From Salvia splendens (lineage: Eukaryota > Streptophyta > Magnoliopsida > Lamiales > Lamiaceae): a stretch of DNA of 64,000 nt. The translations under genes and the position numbers were made by a program. The stretch is taken from assembly GCF_004379255.2 (NCBI RefSeq), contig NC_056047.1, positions 16,940,293 through 17,004,292 of the forward strand. The letters run 5' to 3'. Under the pieces are notes generated by a model. The model saw only the letters and a program-made list of their open reading frames with translations. It was not told where the DNA came from and did no database searches. Of this stretch, positions 1-14,200 are shown piece by piece (the stretch's first letter is position 1; every line of letters starts with the position of its first letter).

Positions 1-3000
1 ACTCCATTACACTAACTTGAGAATATTTCTCAACACACAGTTAGAGAGGCATTTCTTCAGGAATGAAGATTGTGAGTTGATTAGTAAGTTCTAGGATGAT
101 GAGTTTCTATGTATAAACCATGGTTATGAAGCCTCACTAATTGCATTTGGACACCTGAAACATAAATTCTCTTTGGAAATTACTGATTGTGCCCATCATT
201 TTCTTGAAATATCATAATCAACCTACCTAATGAGGTTCCATAATGGAAAGAAATCAAGAGGAATTTCAGTGGGGCAAGGACATGATAGTGGCTGGCTTTG
301 GATAGAAAATGAAATATTCTAGGATAATAAAATGTAATGGATTAAAAGTGGATACGAAAGTTGTTTCCATTTTCTTTAAAGTGATTCCTTCATGAGTGAT
401 AAATCTGCAGTATGAACGTGATTGTAAGGCAGCTGAGGTCACATGTGATCAATGTATAATACTTCTAGGCCAACCTTGATCAACACATGATTTATCAAGA
501 GAAGTATATAGTGTATGTCCTAGAATTTCAATCAAATCCAATTGAAAATTTCCCATGTATAATAGAAGTTGTACCCAAAAGCTAATCTGAAGGGAGGGTA
601 CCCTAATTCAAACACAATGCTATTTCTATACTTTACCACTGTGAAACTCCACCACGATCACAACACTTTCACCTCATTATGAATGCAGCTGTAAGTAAAC
701 TATTAAGCTTTATGTGGTTTTGTCCCATATGCTCGATAATCTTTGAACAGTTAAAAAGTCCAAAAACTCGAGGATAAACCAACGGATACTAAAGTAAGTA
801 GCTATAGTTCACAAGCATAGTTAGTTGGCAAAGTTGGCAAGAGTCCTCAGATTCAGTGGCATAATGCAACTCAGATAATTCCTGAAAATGGTCTTATATG
901 TAATGCAGACACAAATGTATATAGATATATACGTACATTTTTTAAATTGTCAATTCACATTCCTGAAAACATGATGGATTCCATTGTTCCACCCGGTGAT
1001 TTTCAATCTGGCTCTCACATCAACTTAGATTTGAGAGTGTTCAAGGTTCGTTTTGGATAGTTGATTCAGTTATGAAAAGAACAGATGCAGAGAATACCTA
1101 ACGTATTTGCGGATTTCAAATTTATGACAGGTGATTTCTGTCGGAGCATAGATACTGATATATGTCAAATATCTCATAATTCAATTATTCGTTTTCTACT
1201 ATTGTTACGCTGCATATATTGTATGTTGTAGAGTAACTCTGAATTCACAGGAGCCGGAAAAGAATGTGTGAAATAGAAGAAAAGTGGCTCAGAAAAGCAT
1301 ATAATAACAAGTTGGTACTACAAGGATTAGCAAAAAGACAGAAACCAACTTAGTTACAACAAAAGTTGTGATTATGCATATCATATATGCATAATGCGCA
1401 TCACATTGTAAGCAATGTTTTTAAAAGAGTCTAAACTCTAGCCACCTTACCAAAACAATGCACACAAGAAAAAGAATAAAAGATTGGCTCCACCATGACA
1501 TGGCCCTGTTCCTACGATATTTAGTGCTCTGTAAAAATATAATTTCTACAGGCAAGAATTTTCGAATTAGATTGATATATTGCTTCCTTTAATCATTTCT
1601 CTATTAACATCCACTTGAGTATGAGGATTAACCTTCATTTATCTTGTTTTACTTCACCTTTTATGACGAAATTGCCAGAGAAATGTTCAATAATAGAACT
1701 TTTCAGTATGTTTTGATTATAAATTATTGAAAACTATAGTTGAGGAGTTACCAGGTTCCAGGGAAAAGAATAACAAACGAGAATCAGTTAGATTTATAAG
1801 GAAAGGAACAATTACTTTCAACTTTTTCAATTTCTTAATCTCGTACAAATGTTCTGTAATATTATGGCTTTCTTCTTTTTAGCGGAGGACTGGCATTCAA
1901 TGTCTGACAAAGGGCATCAACACTCCCACTGAAGATATGGATATCTGAATCAACTTTCAAATGATACCAGACCTAATGCAGATTACTTAGATTTTTAAGT
2001 TTGTTTTGACTGTTAATTGTGAACATGCAATTGATTTTGCTAGTATGGGAGATAAGAGTCACATCACTAGGTACTTAGATCACGGACCACAAAGTCACAT
2101 ATCACAAAATATACAAACAGATTCTTCATGTCTAGAAATTCATGCTTCTTTTCTCACAACATTTTACAAGAGTAAATTCTAATATATAGAAGACAAAGTA
2201 AACCTACATTCCATATAGTTGCATAAAAGTAAACAAATGAACATGTATAAGAAAGAACACTAAAAAATGAGATGCAGAAAGTATAATTACCGTTCAAGTT
2301 ATGGAAAAAGGAGAATGGGTAATTTCTTTTACGCCACCTACTGTGCAATTTGTTCTCTTAGTTTACATAAATAAATTCCTGCCATCACAACAATTTAAGT
2401 TAGAAGCAACTAGAATTTTCAATAGCCAAATTATGTTGAAGAGATGAAAAGATTAATAATTATGCACATCTTATGCAAATTGCACTCTTCCACTATTCAC
2501 AGTGGCATATACAAATTTAATGCTGTATTTATCAGCAAGGAGAAACTAAAGTGGTGCTGCAGGATAAGATTTGGCATTACAGAAGAATTCATTAGCAGAT
2601 AGATCTATAAACAAATAAAATCAAAACTAAATAAAGTGAAAGGTGGGAGCACTGTGTGTCTCTTAGGACAAAATGCTATAGTACAAGGCTCAAATACAAA
2701 TTTAAGAAGTGCTTAAAATGCCCCCAAGCCTAGTAGGAGTTAATCTTCCAAGCAGAACAGGTCATACTAAATATAATCCAAAAGAAAGGCTATATAAGAA
2801 GCAAGCATCAGATGACCAGAAAGAGAGAGATGAGTATAAAATATAAATAACTGAATGAAACTAGTATAAGTTTTTATTACAAAAAGAAGGTGGGGTCCAC
2901 CAGAGGGTCCTGGTTTACATTTTGGGGCACTTTAGCATGTAGTGATCCTTGTTTCAAAGTGGCCGCCTATATATATGTAGCAACAAGTTCATTTTGGAAA

Positions 3001-3070
3001 TCGAACATAAAAGCAACTCTTTAACTTCTTCCTTCAACCTAGAGACCACCAGCATCAACTGTATTCGGCC
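1..3070. other. Intergenic/upstream region, no gene recognised
   Basis: AT-rich sequence with only short open frames that resemble nothing I know. It lies upstream of the ABCG14-like gene and should hold its promoter and 5' leader. I saw no tRNA, long repeat or transposon ends here. Confidence 0.5.
2789..2798 (+). promoter_or_regulatory. Candidate TATA box upstream of the ABCG14-like gene
   Basis: The string GCTATATAAG lies about 280 bp before the ATG at 3071, a plausible distance for a plant core promoter with a 5' leader. AT-rich DNA gives such matches by chance, so this is only a candidate. Confidence 0.25.
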
Positions 3071-5765
3071 ATGCCCCTCTCTTCTGTGGCTCCAAAACCA
3101 GAAAATGAGTGCCCAGAATCGGCCACAGATCCAACAACTAGGATGGAAGCCTCTACGACAGCTTATCTTGCTTACCCCATGCAGAAGAACTCACAGTTCT
3201 TACAAAGGACTTTATACCCCATAACTATAAAGGTTCTCTCTCTCTCTCTCTCTCTCATGCACGCACGCACACACAAGCTCTATCAATAGAGCTTCTCCAC
3301 ATTAAGGAACCATATAGTTTCTAGTACTATGCACTAGAACATATAATCATTCTGAATATTCTGCTTGCCTTTCAGTTTGAAGAAGTTGTTTACAAGGTCA
3401 ACTGTGAAAGGAAAGGAAGCTGTGGAGGAACATCAACCACTAAAGAGAAAACAATACTCAACGGAGTAACAGGCATGGTTAATCCAGGGGAGCTACTGGC
3501 AATGCTCGGCCCCTCAGGAAGCGGCAAAACCACCCTCCTCACAGCTCTCGGAGGCCGCCTTTCCGGAAGCTTGTCAGGGAAGATCACTTACAACAGTCAG
3601 CCACTGTCAGGCCCAATCAAACGTCGGACAGGATTTGTTGCACAGGATGATGTTCTATATCAACATCTCAATGTCTTTGAAACTCTTCTATTTACTGCAC
3701 TGCTGAGACTACCCAAAAGCCTGACCAGAGAAGAGAAAGTAGAGCACGTGGAGCATGTTATAGCAGAGCTTGGGTTAACCAAGTGCCGGAACAGCATGAT
3801 AGGAGGGCCACTTTTCAGAGGAATATCAGGTGGAGAGAAGAAGAGGGTGAGCATAGGTCAAGAAATGTTGATTAACCCGAGTTTACTGCTGTTAGATGAG
3901 CCAACTTCAGGGCTTGATTCAACAGCAGCTCACCGCATCATAAAGACACTCAAAGGGTTAGCTAGTGGAGGTCGAACTGTCATAACCACTATTCATCAGC
4001 CCTCTAGCCGTCTCTACTACATGTTCGACAAAGTAGTTTTGCTCTCTGATGGTGCTCCGATTTACTATGGCCTCACATCAGTTGCCTTGGAGTATTTCTC
4101 TTCCATTGGGTTCTCAACATCCATCACAGTCAATCCTGCTGATCTCTTGCTTGATCTTGCTAACGGTAATTGAGAATTTCGACATTCTAAAGCATGTACT
4201 TTATATAGTTTAGCAGTAAAAAGTACTAAAAGTTCAAACATTTCACTTCATTCCTTTCTTACCAAAAGATAGAATGTCACTTAGTGTACTTAGTGTGTTT
4301 GTCAATATTAAAATCATAGTGGGATAAGATGCCCCACCCTCACAATATTCCACACACGTTTTTCTAATATTTTTTAATAGTGGAGTTTAACAGCTGCTAA
4401 CAGGAAATTCTCTCTAAACATGATATCTTCTTTCAGGAATTGGACCTGATGCCCAACATGATGCCGAGGACAGTGAAAACCCACTACAAGATCCAAAATC
4501 TGTGAGGGAATTTCTTGCAACTTCTTATGACAAGAACATCTCTACAAGGCTGAAAAGCGAGCTCTGTAGTTCAGAAATTAGCAGCTACAATAACAAAGAG
4601 GCATTTACAAGTAACTATCTCCAATCATCTCCTTAATATTTTGGGAGCTTGTTACATACTTCTTATACTGTCAATATTAATACAATATGCTTGAAGTAAT
4701 GTCACTCAGTACACTTTATGTACGATGTAGGAAATCGAGGGAATTCTGAGAAATGGTGTACAACTTGGTGGAATCAATTTAAGATCCTCCTTATAAGGGG
4801 ACTAAGGGAGCGGCGATTTGAAGCCTTCAACAAGTTAAGAATATTCCAAGTCGTGAGTATGGCAATACTTGGAGGGCTTTTATGGTGGCAGACTCCATCT
4901 GCTCACATTGATGACCGTGTAAGCATTCCCACAAAAAATATCATGATAGATAAATCCTCATATACATACATCATACAAGCAAACACCCTTAAAAATTGTG
5001 GCAGTTTTGACCAAAACTTAGATCAGCATTCACTATAACTCAAGTAAAGGTGTTAAGCATTCACGTAACTAGAACAAAAACAATTGTCGCACTAATAAGA
5101 GAGTGTCTTGCAATGTGCAGATAGCTATGCTATTCTTTTTCTCGGTATTTTGGGGCTTCTACCCCCTCTACAATGCTGTTTTCACCTTCCCTCAAGAAAG
5201 AAGGATGCTGATCAAGGAGAGGTCATCGGGTATGTACCGCTTCTCCGCCTACTTTCTAGCCAGAACAGTGGGGGATCTGCCAATGGAACTCGCCCTCCCA
5301 ACAGCCTTCACACTCATCTTCTACTGGATGGGAGGCCTCAAACCAGACCCATCCACCTTCATCCTCTCCCTGCTGGTTGTCCTCTTGAGCGTCCTCGTGG
5401 CGCAGAGCCTTGGCCTGGCCTTCGGGGCCATACTAATGGACGTCAAACAAGCCGCGACTCTAGCCTCAGTAACAACCCTAGTGTTCCTAATAGCCGGAGG
5501 CTACTATGTGAAGCAGATCCCCCCATTCATAGAATGGCTAAAGTATCTAAGCTTCAGCTACTACTCCTACAAGCTTCTCCTAGGCGTTCACTACAACGAG
5601 AACGACTACTACGAATGCTCAAAGGGGGTCTACTGCCGAGTTTCAGATCATCCTGCCATTAAAGCAGTAGGTTTAAGCCATTTATGGATGGACATATCCG
5701 TCATGGTTCTAATGCTAATATTTTACCGATTACTTGCATATATCGCTGTGCACAGGGTGCATTGA
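3071..5765 (+). CDS. ABCG14: ABC transporter G family half-transporter, ABCG14-like
   Basis: Five exons join in frame: 3071-3232, 3376-4165, 4437-4610, 4731-4918 and 5121-5765. They encode 652 aa, close to Arabidopsis ABCG14 (about 648 aa), which it resembles along its whole length from memory. Seen: the nucleotide-binding domain comes first, with Walker A GPSGSGKT (residues 99-106), the Q-loop in FVAQDD (about 144), signature ISGGE (204-208), Walker B LLLLDEP (224-230) and the H-loop in TTIHQP (about 261). A membrane domain follows, containing [20 protein letters not shown] and a cysteine-bearing loop ([10 protein letters not shown]) near the C-terminus. This is the half-size, NBD-first layout. 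Known for the family: Arabidopsis ABCG14 is a plasma-membrane exporter that loads trans-zeatin-type cytokinins in the root for transport to the shoot. Orthology is inferred; ABCG21-like paralogues are the main alternative. No break was seen. Confidence 0.93.
3235..3275 (+). repeat. (CT)n plus (AC/ACGC)n microsatellite in intron 1
   Basis: A run of about eleven CT units starts directly after the first donor site and passes into an ACGC/AC run. It is non-coding and probably length-polymorphic. Confidence 0.85.
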
Positions 5766-6854
5766 AGCGATCTCGGATCTGCCTGGAAAGGAGCTTCGAC
5801 GGTTTCAATTTTTTCTAATTTAACCGTGAAAATAATTTTGGGTAGGCGATGCGAATATATATAACTAGAAAATTTTATGTAGCCGTTCTATTTCTGCGGA
5901 ATTATGAGTATTTTTGTTTAGCATTCATTCACAGAGAAGATATGGAATGTGAAAACGGAAGCACAATCGAGATGAAAGTTAAGCAGTAAACAAGAAGACA
6001 AACCTCGACAATTGAATTTTTGCTGATCATTAGAATGTTTTAGGCATTTGAATCGATAAAACTGTTCTGCATTAGCTGTCTGGAGCTGGAGAGAGAGAGA
6101 CGACGACACAATTTTTGCTTTCGCGGCTTATTAACAGCAGACTAACAAATTTCTTCTTAAGAAACACAACTAATTTTTGTTTAATTCAACGAATTAATTA
6201 AGTAGGATATCGACTTATATAGGGAGTAGTATATTTCGAGCTCGATAATTTTATCGAACTGATGGTGCTCAATTTGTTCAAATTCATAAACATGTTCGTG
6301 AGCATGTAAGCAAACCTTCATTTGATATCTTCTATGGAGACAAAAATGAGTCTTTTAAGAGCATATTTTGCATTTGTTTATAGTGTATCTTGATTTAAAA
6401 ATATTTCCAAAATATATTGTTGACTTTGAACTCAAAATGAAGTACCACACGAGTGGAGCCGAGTGCAAGTTCGTCAATTAGGCACCTTCTTCCCAAAGTA
6501 AAATGAAAATGAAATATATCTATTAAAGTGTTTCGTATCATTAATATGCAACATAAAATTAAATTGGGTGGAATTCTATAATTCTTCTTAGAGCTCTAAT
6601 TTAAGATAAATTTAGACCAAAGTTTATTTTTTAAAATATATGATTAATTTAAGATTTTTACCTTGTTTTTTCGTTCTCAAGTCCTAATTTTGATCGAGTA
6701 TCATATTTCAAGATTTTATAAAATTAATATTAATAAAAAATGAATTTTAGTTAGAAATCAATTTTGATAGCGGCGGTGAAAGAGAAGTAGAAATAACATA
6801 GAAACGCGCAGAAATCCGGCAACCGTGAGCTCGGCACTAACCAAATCCCCAATT
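5766..6854. other. Intergenic: ABCG14 3' end and CIR-gene promoter
   Basis: AT-rich sequence without a supported gene. The first few hundred bases should be the 3' UTR of the transporter. The last stretch, where base composition rises near 6770, should be the 5' leader of the CIR-domain gene. No repeat ends were recognised. Confidence 0.5.
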
Positions 6855-9800
6855 ATGGAGGACGGGGGTGGCGGAGGGTTCCGATCAAGCAAGAAGGACA
6901 AAGACGGCGAAGTCGACTACAAGACCAAGGCCGGAACGGCGTGGTCCCATAACTTCCTCAACCAGAAGCCGTGGCACCCGCTCTCCTACCCTAACCAGCG
7001 CCGCAAATGGATCGCCGAGCAAACTCACTCTCAGAATCAGCGCCGCGCCGAGGAGGTCGCGCGCGAGGTGCGCACTACTTTCCCTGATTCATTCTCTGTA
7101 TCGAATTTCTTGTTGTTGAAAATTAGGTATATTTTTCTCTCTAGAATTGGGAAATAATGGAATTGGAAGTGGTAAGTGTGTTATGCTCTATTTGATTGTA
7201 TTTCCGTTTAGCTATTCAGCTCCAATGGAATTTCAGTTTGTTCTGCTCACTAGTTTTTGGATTTTGCAGCTATTGTATGTGTTCTTCATTCAGTCAGCTC
7301 CGTTTCTTATTTCTTTTTTGTTTTCCTTTTTAGATTTTGATACTTAAGATTTATAATGCTGATATATTATGCCTTTTGTTTCCAAGATTTTTGCTTATTT
7401 ATGTTTCTTTCCTGTTTCCAGTATGCACAACAGCAGGATTTTCTTCGGCAGACTGCGCTTCTTTCACATAAGGAAAAAGAAAAGGTAATGCTTAGTAGTG
7501 TAGGAGGGAAATGATTTCCTATAACCACAACTTTCGAAAGGGAAAATGAGTCATGGAAGTTTTGGCAAATGAACAGACACACATACATCTAGTTTAAAGA
7601 ACAATATAAATATTAGATTTTCGTTATATGATCTGACTTGCTAGTTGCCACTTTACACTTCGTATTCGTTCTTGTGCTTTTATGCAATAATGCATTTAGT
7701 CTTTTTTTCATATATAGAAGCAAATTCTTTAGATAATTGCTTGGATTTTCATTTTTCTTGTAACCTTGTTACAATCAGTTGGAAATGATGCAAGCTGTAA
7801 GCTTTTTATATGTAAAACCTCCTGGTTACAATGCGGAAAGTGCTAAAGCTGCTGAGATTGCTGATGAGAAAAGGAAGCTAGAGCAATCTCTTGAAGAGGC
7901 CTCGTCTTCCATGTAATAGTCTTTACTTAATCAGTTTGTTTATATTGTATGTAGATCTGTGAGGTGTATTGTTTTATTTTCATACTATTTTTTTTTTCTT
8001 ATAGGGAAGGTGGGCTGTGTTTTGTTTCTTTTATTAACTATTATGTTGTCTGTTACTTTTATAGGAAGATGGAAAATGAACCTTCTGCAGGGGAGAAAAA
8101 GAAACCAGTGCCAAAAGATGTTTTTGGTCGTAAATTACCTACTGAAGAACAATTTGAGGTCCTCAAAAATGCTCCAAAGTACGTGTGAATATTTTCTTCT
8201 TTAAAGATTGTGTGGCAGACATGTTTTGTTATTAAGCTGTTTCAAAGTGTTGCTTAATTCTGGAGGCATTTTTCTTAGGTGACCTTTTCTTTTCGGCTAT
8301 GCTTTGGGCTATGGCTGGGAATGACATGAGGTTCTGACTTTTGAGGATATATAGGATGACTTGATTACCTTTTCTCTCTTTTCAGGTTAGATACTGGTGT
8401 TGCTGGCCGGGCAAAACCATTTGGAGTTGAAATTCGCAATGTGAAATGTCTTAGATGTGGGAACTATGGCCATCAAAGTGGTGACCGTGAATGTCCATTA
8501 AAGGATGCAATAATGCCTAATGAGGAAAGTCGATTAAAACGGGATGACCCTTTAACAGCCATTTTAGCTCAAACTGATGTTGGTGAGGTAATTATCGAAT
8601 ATACCATGTATCTTGTAGCTGTGTACTGTATAAGATTGAACTCAGTTAGCTGCTGATTAGAACCATTCTCTGCTATAGCTTGATATATATTGCCGCAATA
8701 GTGGCATTTGATGTTTCATATCCATGTCAGATGATAAATAAATGTCGAATTGCCATTTCAAATATTGGATAGAACATGTGAATATTGTGAAGGAGATGTG
8801 ACAGAGAGAAACAGTATTGGGGATTTGAGATTTTTTTGGAAGTTCATGGAATGCTGAACTACTTTGTGAGGATACAGCTACCGATTTGGATATAGAATAC
8901 GATTGAGGATTCTGTGAAGCTTAAAAAAACCTGATTCGTTCATTACATAAAATTTTATGGCACATGTTTTTCATTGTTGATGAATCACTACTAGTACCAA
9001 CAGCAGCTAGGGGAAAGGTACAGAATTATACAGAAAAAAGAATGAGGACTTATTTTTCCTTAGGGTAGGATAGGGTGGGTGGGGTTAGATAGTAATGGGA
9101 GCAGATAGATGTTTTGGGTCGAGAAAATTTGTTCATGCATATGGGCGAGTACGCCTCGCTGCACCACCCTTAGACTGAAGAGAATGCTGACCAAGGCATC
9201 CCAATTATATACAAATGATGCTGGATAATAATTTTGGACACTGGAAAAATCTAGAATCATGTTAATGCAAATGCTGTGTTTATTCAAATGAGATGTATTT
9301 TTATCATTACTTTCTTCTCTCTCTTGCAGCCTTTAAAATGGGAGCTGAAGCAGCAGCCCGGAATGAGCCCTCCTCGTGGAGGTTTCAATCCTGACGATCC
9401 CAATCAGCAGATAGTTGCCGAAGACATATTTGATGAGTACGGAGGTGAAAGCTATACACCTTGGAGCATAAAAGTCAATGTGTCGTCAGTCTTGAGATTC
9501 TGAAAGTGTAATCTTCTTTTTATCTTTGTTTGCAGGATTTCTAAGTGAAGTCAACATACCAGAGTTGCTAACCAACTTCTCTACAACAAAGAAAAAGATG
9601 AAGAAGAAGAAGAAGAAGAAGAAAAAGAAGTCAGACAAGAGCAAGAATACGAACACTAGACGATCTCCTTCACCAGATGAAGAAACAAGACACAATGAAG
9701 GGAGTGAATCATCGTCTGGAGATGAGAGGAGGGAAAAAGTAAAGAGAAGTCATAAGAGGAAGAAAGAGGAAGAAATACGGGACAGTGAAGGGAGAACATC

Positions 9801-10041
9801 ATCATTTGTCAACGAGAGGAGGGGAAGAGTAAATAAAAGACATGAGGGGAAGAAGAAGAAGAAGCTAGAGCAATCCGAGTCAAGTCCACCCGAAAGTTCA
9901 GATAGCAATAGGCATCGGAGAAGGGGAACCAGACACAAGCATCGGCATTCAAGCTCCTACGAGGCATCTGACTCTGATGATCGGGGACGTAGACGCCATC
10001 GCCATCGGCACAGTCGGCATAGTCATCGGCATCAACGCTGA
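6855..10041 (+). CDS. CIR N-terminal-domain / zinc-knuckle nuclear protein (CIR1-like)
   Basis: Seven exons join in frame into 448 aa: 6855-7067, 7422-7484, 7779-7912, 8065-8178, 8386-8587, 9330-9444 and 9536-10041. I start at the ATG at 6855 because the frame upstream has no ATG. Seen: an N-terminal block with SHNFLNQKPWHPLSYPNQRR and RKWIAEQ (about 30-65), typical of CIR N-domains; a coiled K/E-rich stretch; a zinc knuckle CLRCGNYGHQSGDREC (C-X2-C-X4-H-X6-C spacing, as in human CIR1 from memory); then a C-tail with a poly-lysine run coded by AAG repeats (about 9587-9630), a twice-repeated acidic/basic module, and an SR/RH-rich end. Known: human CIR1 links the RBPJ repressor to deacetylase complexes and binds splicing proteins. 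Plants lack Notch/RBPJ signalling, so a role in nuclear RNA processing is inference. A reduced paralogue follows at 11226. Confidence 0.87.
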
Positions 10042-11225
10042 CATCATTCCGTTTCTGAATCAGATTGGTCAAATTTCCTACACTGAATATAGCGGTGAAA
10101 TGGATGTGTTACAGATGCTGCAGAAGTAAAGCAATTGAAAAATGTTGAGGTTGTGTAGTCTGAACACAGATGCATTAGTTTTATTTACCAGCATATATCA
10201 TTGGAATCCATTTCAACAGGTATTGCAATTTTGGACTTAATAGTAAATTCCTGAGGTACTTAATATTCAGTTTCCAATTTTATGATTTTTTAACGAGAAT
10301 AAACTTCCAATTTGAGAAGACAAAATAAACTCTATCACTGTTTCATTGTTTAAAACAGTTTGAAGTTTGTATAAATAATAGATTTTTTTTTATTTACATT
10401 GCATTTTAGTACATTCAGTCATGGAGTATATATTTTGACAACGTTAATTTTTTTGCATACGTGTGACTTACACGACATGAAACAGTGGTGCAACTTTTTT
10501 TACCAATAAAACTTTTTATATCAATATAAAATAATGAAATATCTTGTTGTAACTCGTGTAGACAAAAAGTTAATATTGCCTATTAGTATGCATTGAATCT
10601 GTATAGTTTACCGCTGGCTAACGGAGGTCTCGCTGTGATATGTTTCTGTTTTAGGCTCTAATTGTTATATTAGGTCTAATTCGTCATCTATGTTCCTATT
10701 TATATAGAAGTAGGGCACATAACTTTTTAATATGAAAACAATCAGAATACAATCAGTTCTCCGTTTTCTGTCCGTGGACGTAGCCAGCACAACATTGGTG
10801 AACCACATAAATTATGTGTTTCTTTATGATGCTATTTCTCTCGATTACACAATTACTCTATTCCGTCACAACAGTCAAAAATGAAAAGAATTCATATTTT
10901 TAAGTGGCGGGAAGCATGAAACAATTTTTGTAATGCTATTATTATAAATTTTAAATTATAATTAAAAATGAATGAATATTTTAATAAAAAATAAACTAAA
11001 CTAGAGTCGATACTCTACACTTATTACAAGCACGTTGGGGACGCAAAATATTTACTTCTGAATTTTCAGTGTCGCTATCCTTCACATCATTCATTGACAG
11101 TTGACACCATCACAAACCAATATCTTTCCTCATAAATACATCATCTCATTTCGTTGATTATCAAAAATAACAAATTTAAAATTGTTAGCGACGGAGAGAA
11201 AGGAGAAGTCGTAGTCTCATACCTC
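10042..11225. other. Intergenic between the two CIR-related genes
   Basis: AT-rich sequence holding the CIR-like 3' UTR and presumably the promoter of the downstream paralogue. No open frame or repeat boundary is supported. Confidence 0.5.
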
Positions 11226-14200
11226 ATGGGAGAAGAGGGCAAGAAAGAGGCGGAAAAAGGCGGCGGCCCCAGCCACCGCCGCGCCGAGGAGGTGATCGAT
11301 CACTTTTGTCTTTTTTTTCCCCTTTTCCATTGCATGTTGTATAACTGTTGAAAATCGGAAGTGTTGAGTGTAATGCTCAATTTGACTAATTTGGGGACTG
11401 CATGTTATCGATCATGATTACTATGCTCATTTCTCCCACCTTTTTCAGTCTGGCTAAAGTTGTTCAACTCTATTGCAAATATTTGTTTCTTGTGTTTTGC
11501 AGGGTGCACGAGGTCATGGAATTAATGCGCAGAAAGGGCAAGAAGAGGTGATTTCCTATATCCCACGACTTTGAACAAGGGAAAATAATTGGATCTGTTG
11601 ATGTTTTTTTTGGATATCTTTTAATTGCTATTTAAATTGTGTTGATGTTGATATTTGTACCAATTCTAGTTCTAAGTATTAAGCGGTGTTAAAATTTCAT
11701 AATTCTTGTCCCACATCGACTTGGTAACGATCCTAGCTCACCTATATAAGTATGGATAACCCTTCCCCTTATGAGGCCTTTTAAGGAGTGAGTGACCCAT
11801 TTCTAATATGGTATCAGAGCGGGCCCAAGTCGATGATGGATGTTATCTCTTCTCTTGCCTACCCACGCGATGGAAGTCCGATGTGTCATTCCGGCCCACA
11901 CGTGAGGGGGCGCGATAAAATTCATAATTCTTATCTCACATCGACTTGGTAACGATCCTAGCTCACCTATATAAGTGTGGATAACCCTCCCCCTTATGAG
12001 CCATTTTAAGGGGTGAGTGACCCATTTCTAATAAGTGGGACGTTTTTTTTGGGAATGTGATTTTAAAAAAAATATTAAAAGAGTTAAGTAAAGATAGAGG
12101 AAATTATGACACATAATAAAACAAGTGGGAGAATAAAGCAAGAGAGAAGAAATGAATAATTTTTTGTTAAAAAAATGAAATGACTCATTTTAGGTGGGAC
12201 ACCGAAATGGGAAAGTGAGTCACTTTTGGTGGGACGTAGGGGAGTGCTATATATTTTAGTTATACTTATAGGTAATAACAACTTGACAATGGGTGGATGA
12301 CACATACTTTTTCTTTCTTGGCCATTTTGCAACATTATATTATGATCAAATAATCTCATATCTAAGTTATAATCCTATCACTTAGTTTGGAATTTATAGA
12401 TGTTTACATAAACCTAATATTTCTTACAATGTTTGTTTGTTTTGGAAATGCAACTTAATTATATAGGTTATGTTTATCTCCAAAAAGTTACATTTGTTAT
12501 TATTTTCACAAATTTAAGCTTGTGGACGATTTTCTCTATATACCTATTTAAAAAGAAAAAATATGCCCTACACAATATATGTAATCACAGGTGCATGTGT
12601 AGCATTAGTATATGAAAACATAATAATCCTAAAACGTAGATATTATTCAAGTATAAAAGATGTTATTAAAATTTATGCAAAATTTGATGGTTTTTTCCTC
12701 ATATAGTACTACTTGTATTCTTGAGTTGTTTATAATTCATATTGCTACCAATAAGTATACACGTACACTATATTATTTGATTGGACTAGTAATGGATTTA
12801 TCGTACGTAGAAATAGATAATGTCTTGCACCACGCGGGTGGAATACTGATGTCTCAGATATTTTGGGTGTGAGCAGGTTAATTGGACGTGGAAGAGAAAG
12901 CCGTTGCAAGGATTTAGCCATTCGATCTCCCTTTCTTACCGGAAGAAAGTGTTTGATGACATCAGGTCGGTTTTGACCTGTGTCGGTGGCGAGAAACTAC
13001 TGCAACGATTTTCAGATGGCTGCTTTGGCCATCTTATGCGTTTCGTCGGGGGAGTCAGTTGCAGCAAAGCTCTGCATGAGATGATTAGCCGTGAAATCAC
13101 ATTTCCCAAAGCCAAAGGAGATGAGTTGTGGTTCCACGTTGGTGAAACCAACATCCGGTTTGCAATTGCAGAGTATGCACTCGTGACCGGACTACATTTT
13201 GGATCATCCACTTTTGATCCACTAGGGAGTCATGAGATCCCACCGGAAGGGCTTTTTATGCGATTATGGAAGGGCCGTCCTATCACCGCGAATCATCTTT
13301 GGGGCCTGTTTAATTTGCAGCATCTGAGTATGTCACCGGAGGACTATTTGAAGGTGGCTCATGTCCTGGCCATGCATCTGATGGCATTGGGGTATGACCA
13401 GTCTAAGAGGATCGAGCCATGGGTGTGGGTTTTGGTTGAGGATCTCGATCAGTGGAATAGTTTTCCTTGGGGCGCCTACACGTACCAGGCGCTCGTGCAC
13501 TTTGTTAGCATCCTGCCTACAAAGAGGGGAAACATAAAACACCGACTACGATATTTTGTTTCTGGGCCGGTATGGGCCCTACAGGTATACAATCCTTGTG
13601 TTTATTGCCTTTTCAACTTTATTGATTCTTTTTTACTCGAGTTGGCTCGCCTTATTTTACAGATTTGGGCTTATGAGGCTATACCATGTCTACCAAATTT
13701 GTGTGCTTCGTTCACCAGGGAGGTCCGTGTGCCCCGATGTCTTAAGTGGTCATTCCTTATAAGGGGAAAAAGGTTGCACAAACATATTTTGGACAGTAAG
13801 GTATCACTATCATGCTTTTAGAGTTTTTTAGAAATTTGGGACAGAGATGAAACCAAATTAAGATTGATTACTAGAGAGATTCCCCACTAAATTAACTTGT
13901 GTAAAATTAGTAAGTTTTATAAAAGTGTGCAACATATTTTATTAGAAATATTTTTGTTGATTAAATTGTGCATGTCTAGATTATATGACACAAATTTATT
14001 TTGTCCAGCTTGTTTGTCATGTGACACTGGAGCCAACAGCCGACGAGCGATTGCAGCCATATTGGCTGAGCTTGCAAACTCAGCAGCCACTCGGCGTTCG
14101 TTACCCTTCCCCACGGACCCGGCAGCGGCAAGTAGTGGCGCCTCCGCCTCGTGTCGTAGGAGCTGTAAAGCGGGCCAGGGTTCCCGTCTTGTATAACTAT

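Noticed and set aside
2154..2348. Minus-strand 64-codon open frame
   Set aside because: Low-complexity, aromatic-rich translation of AT-rich DNA; no start context or similarity.
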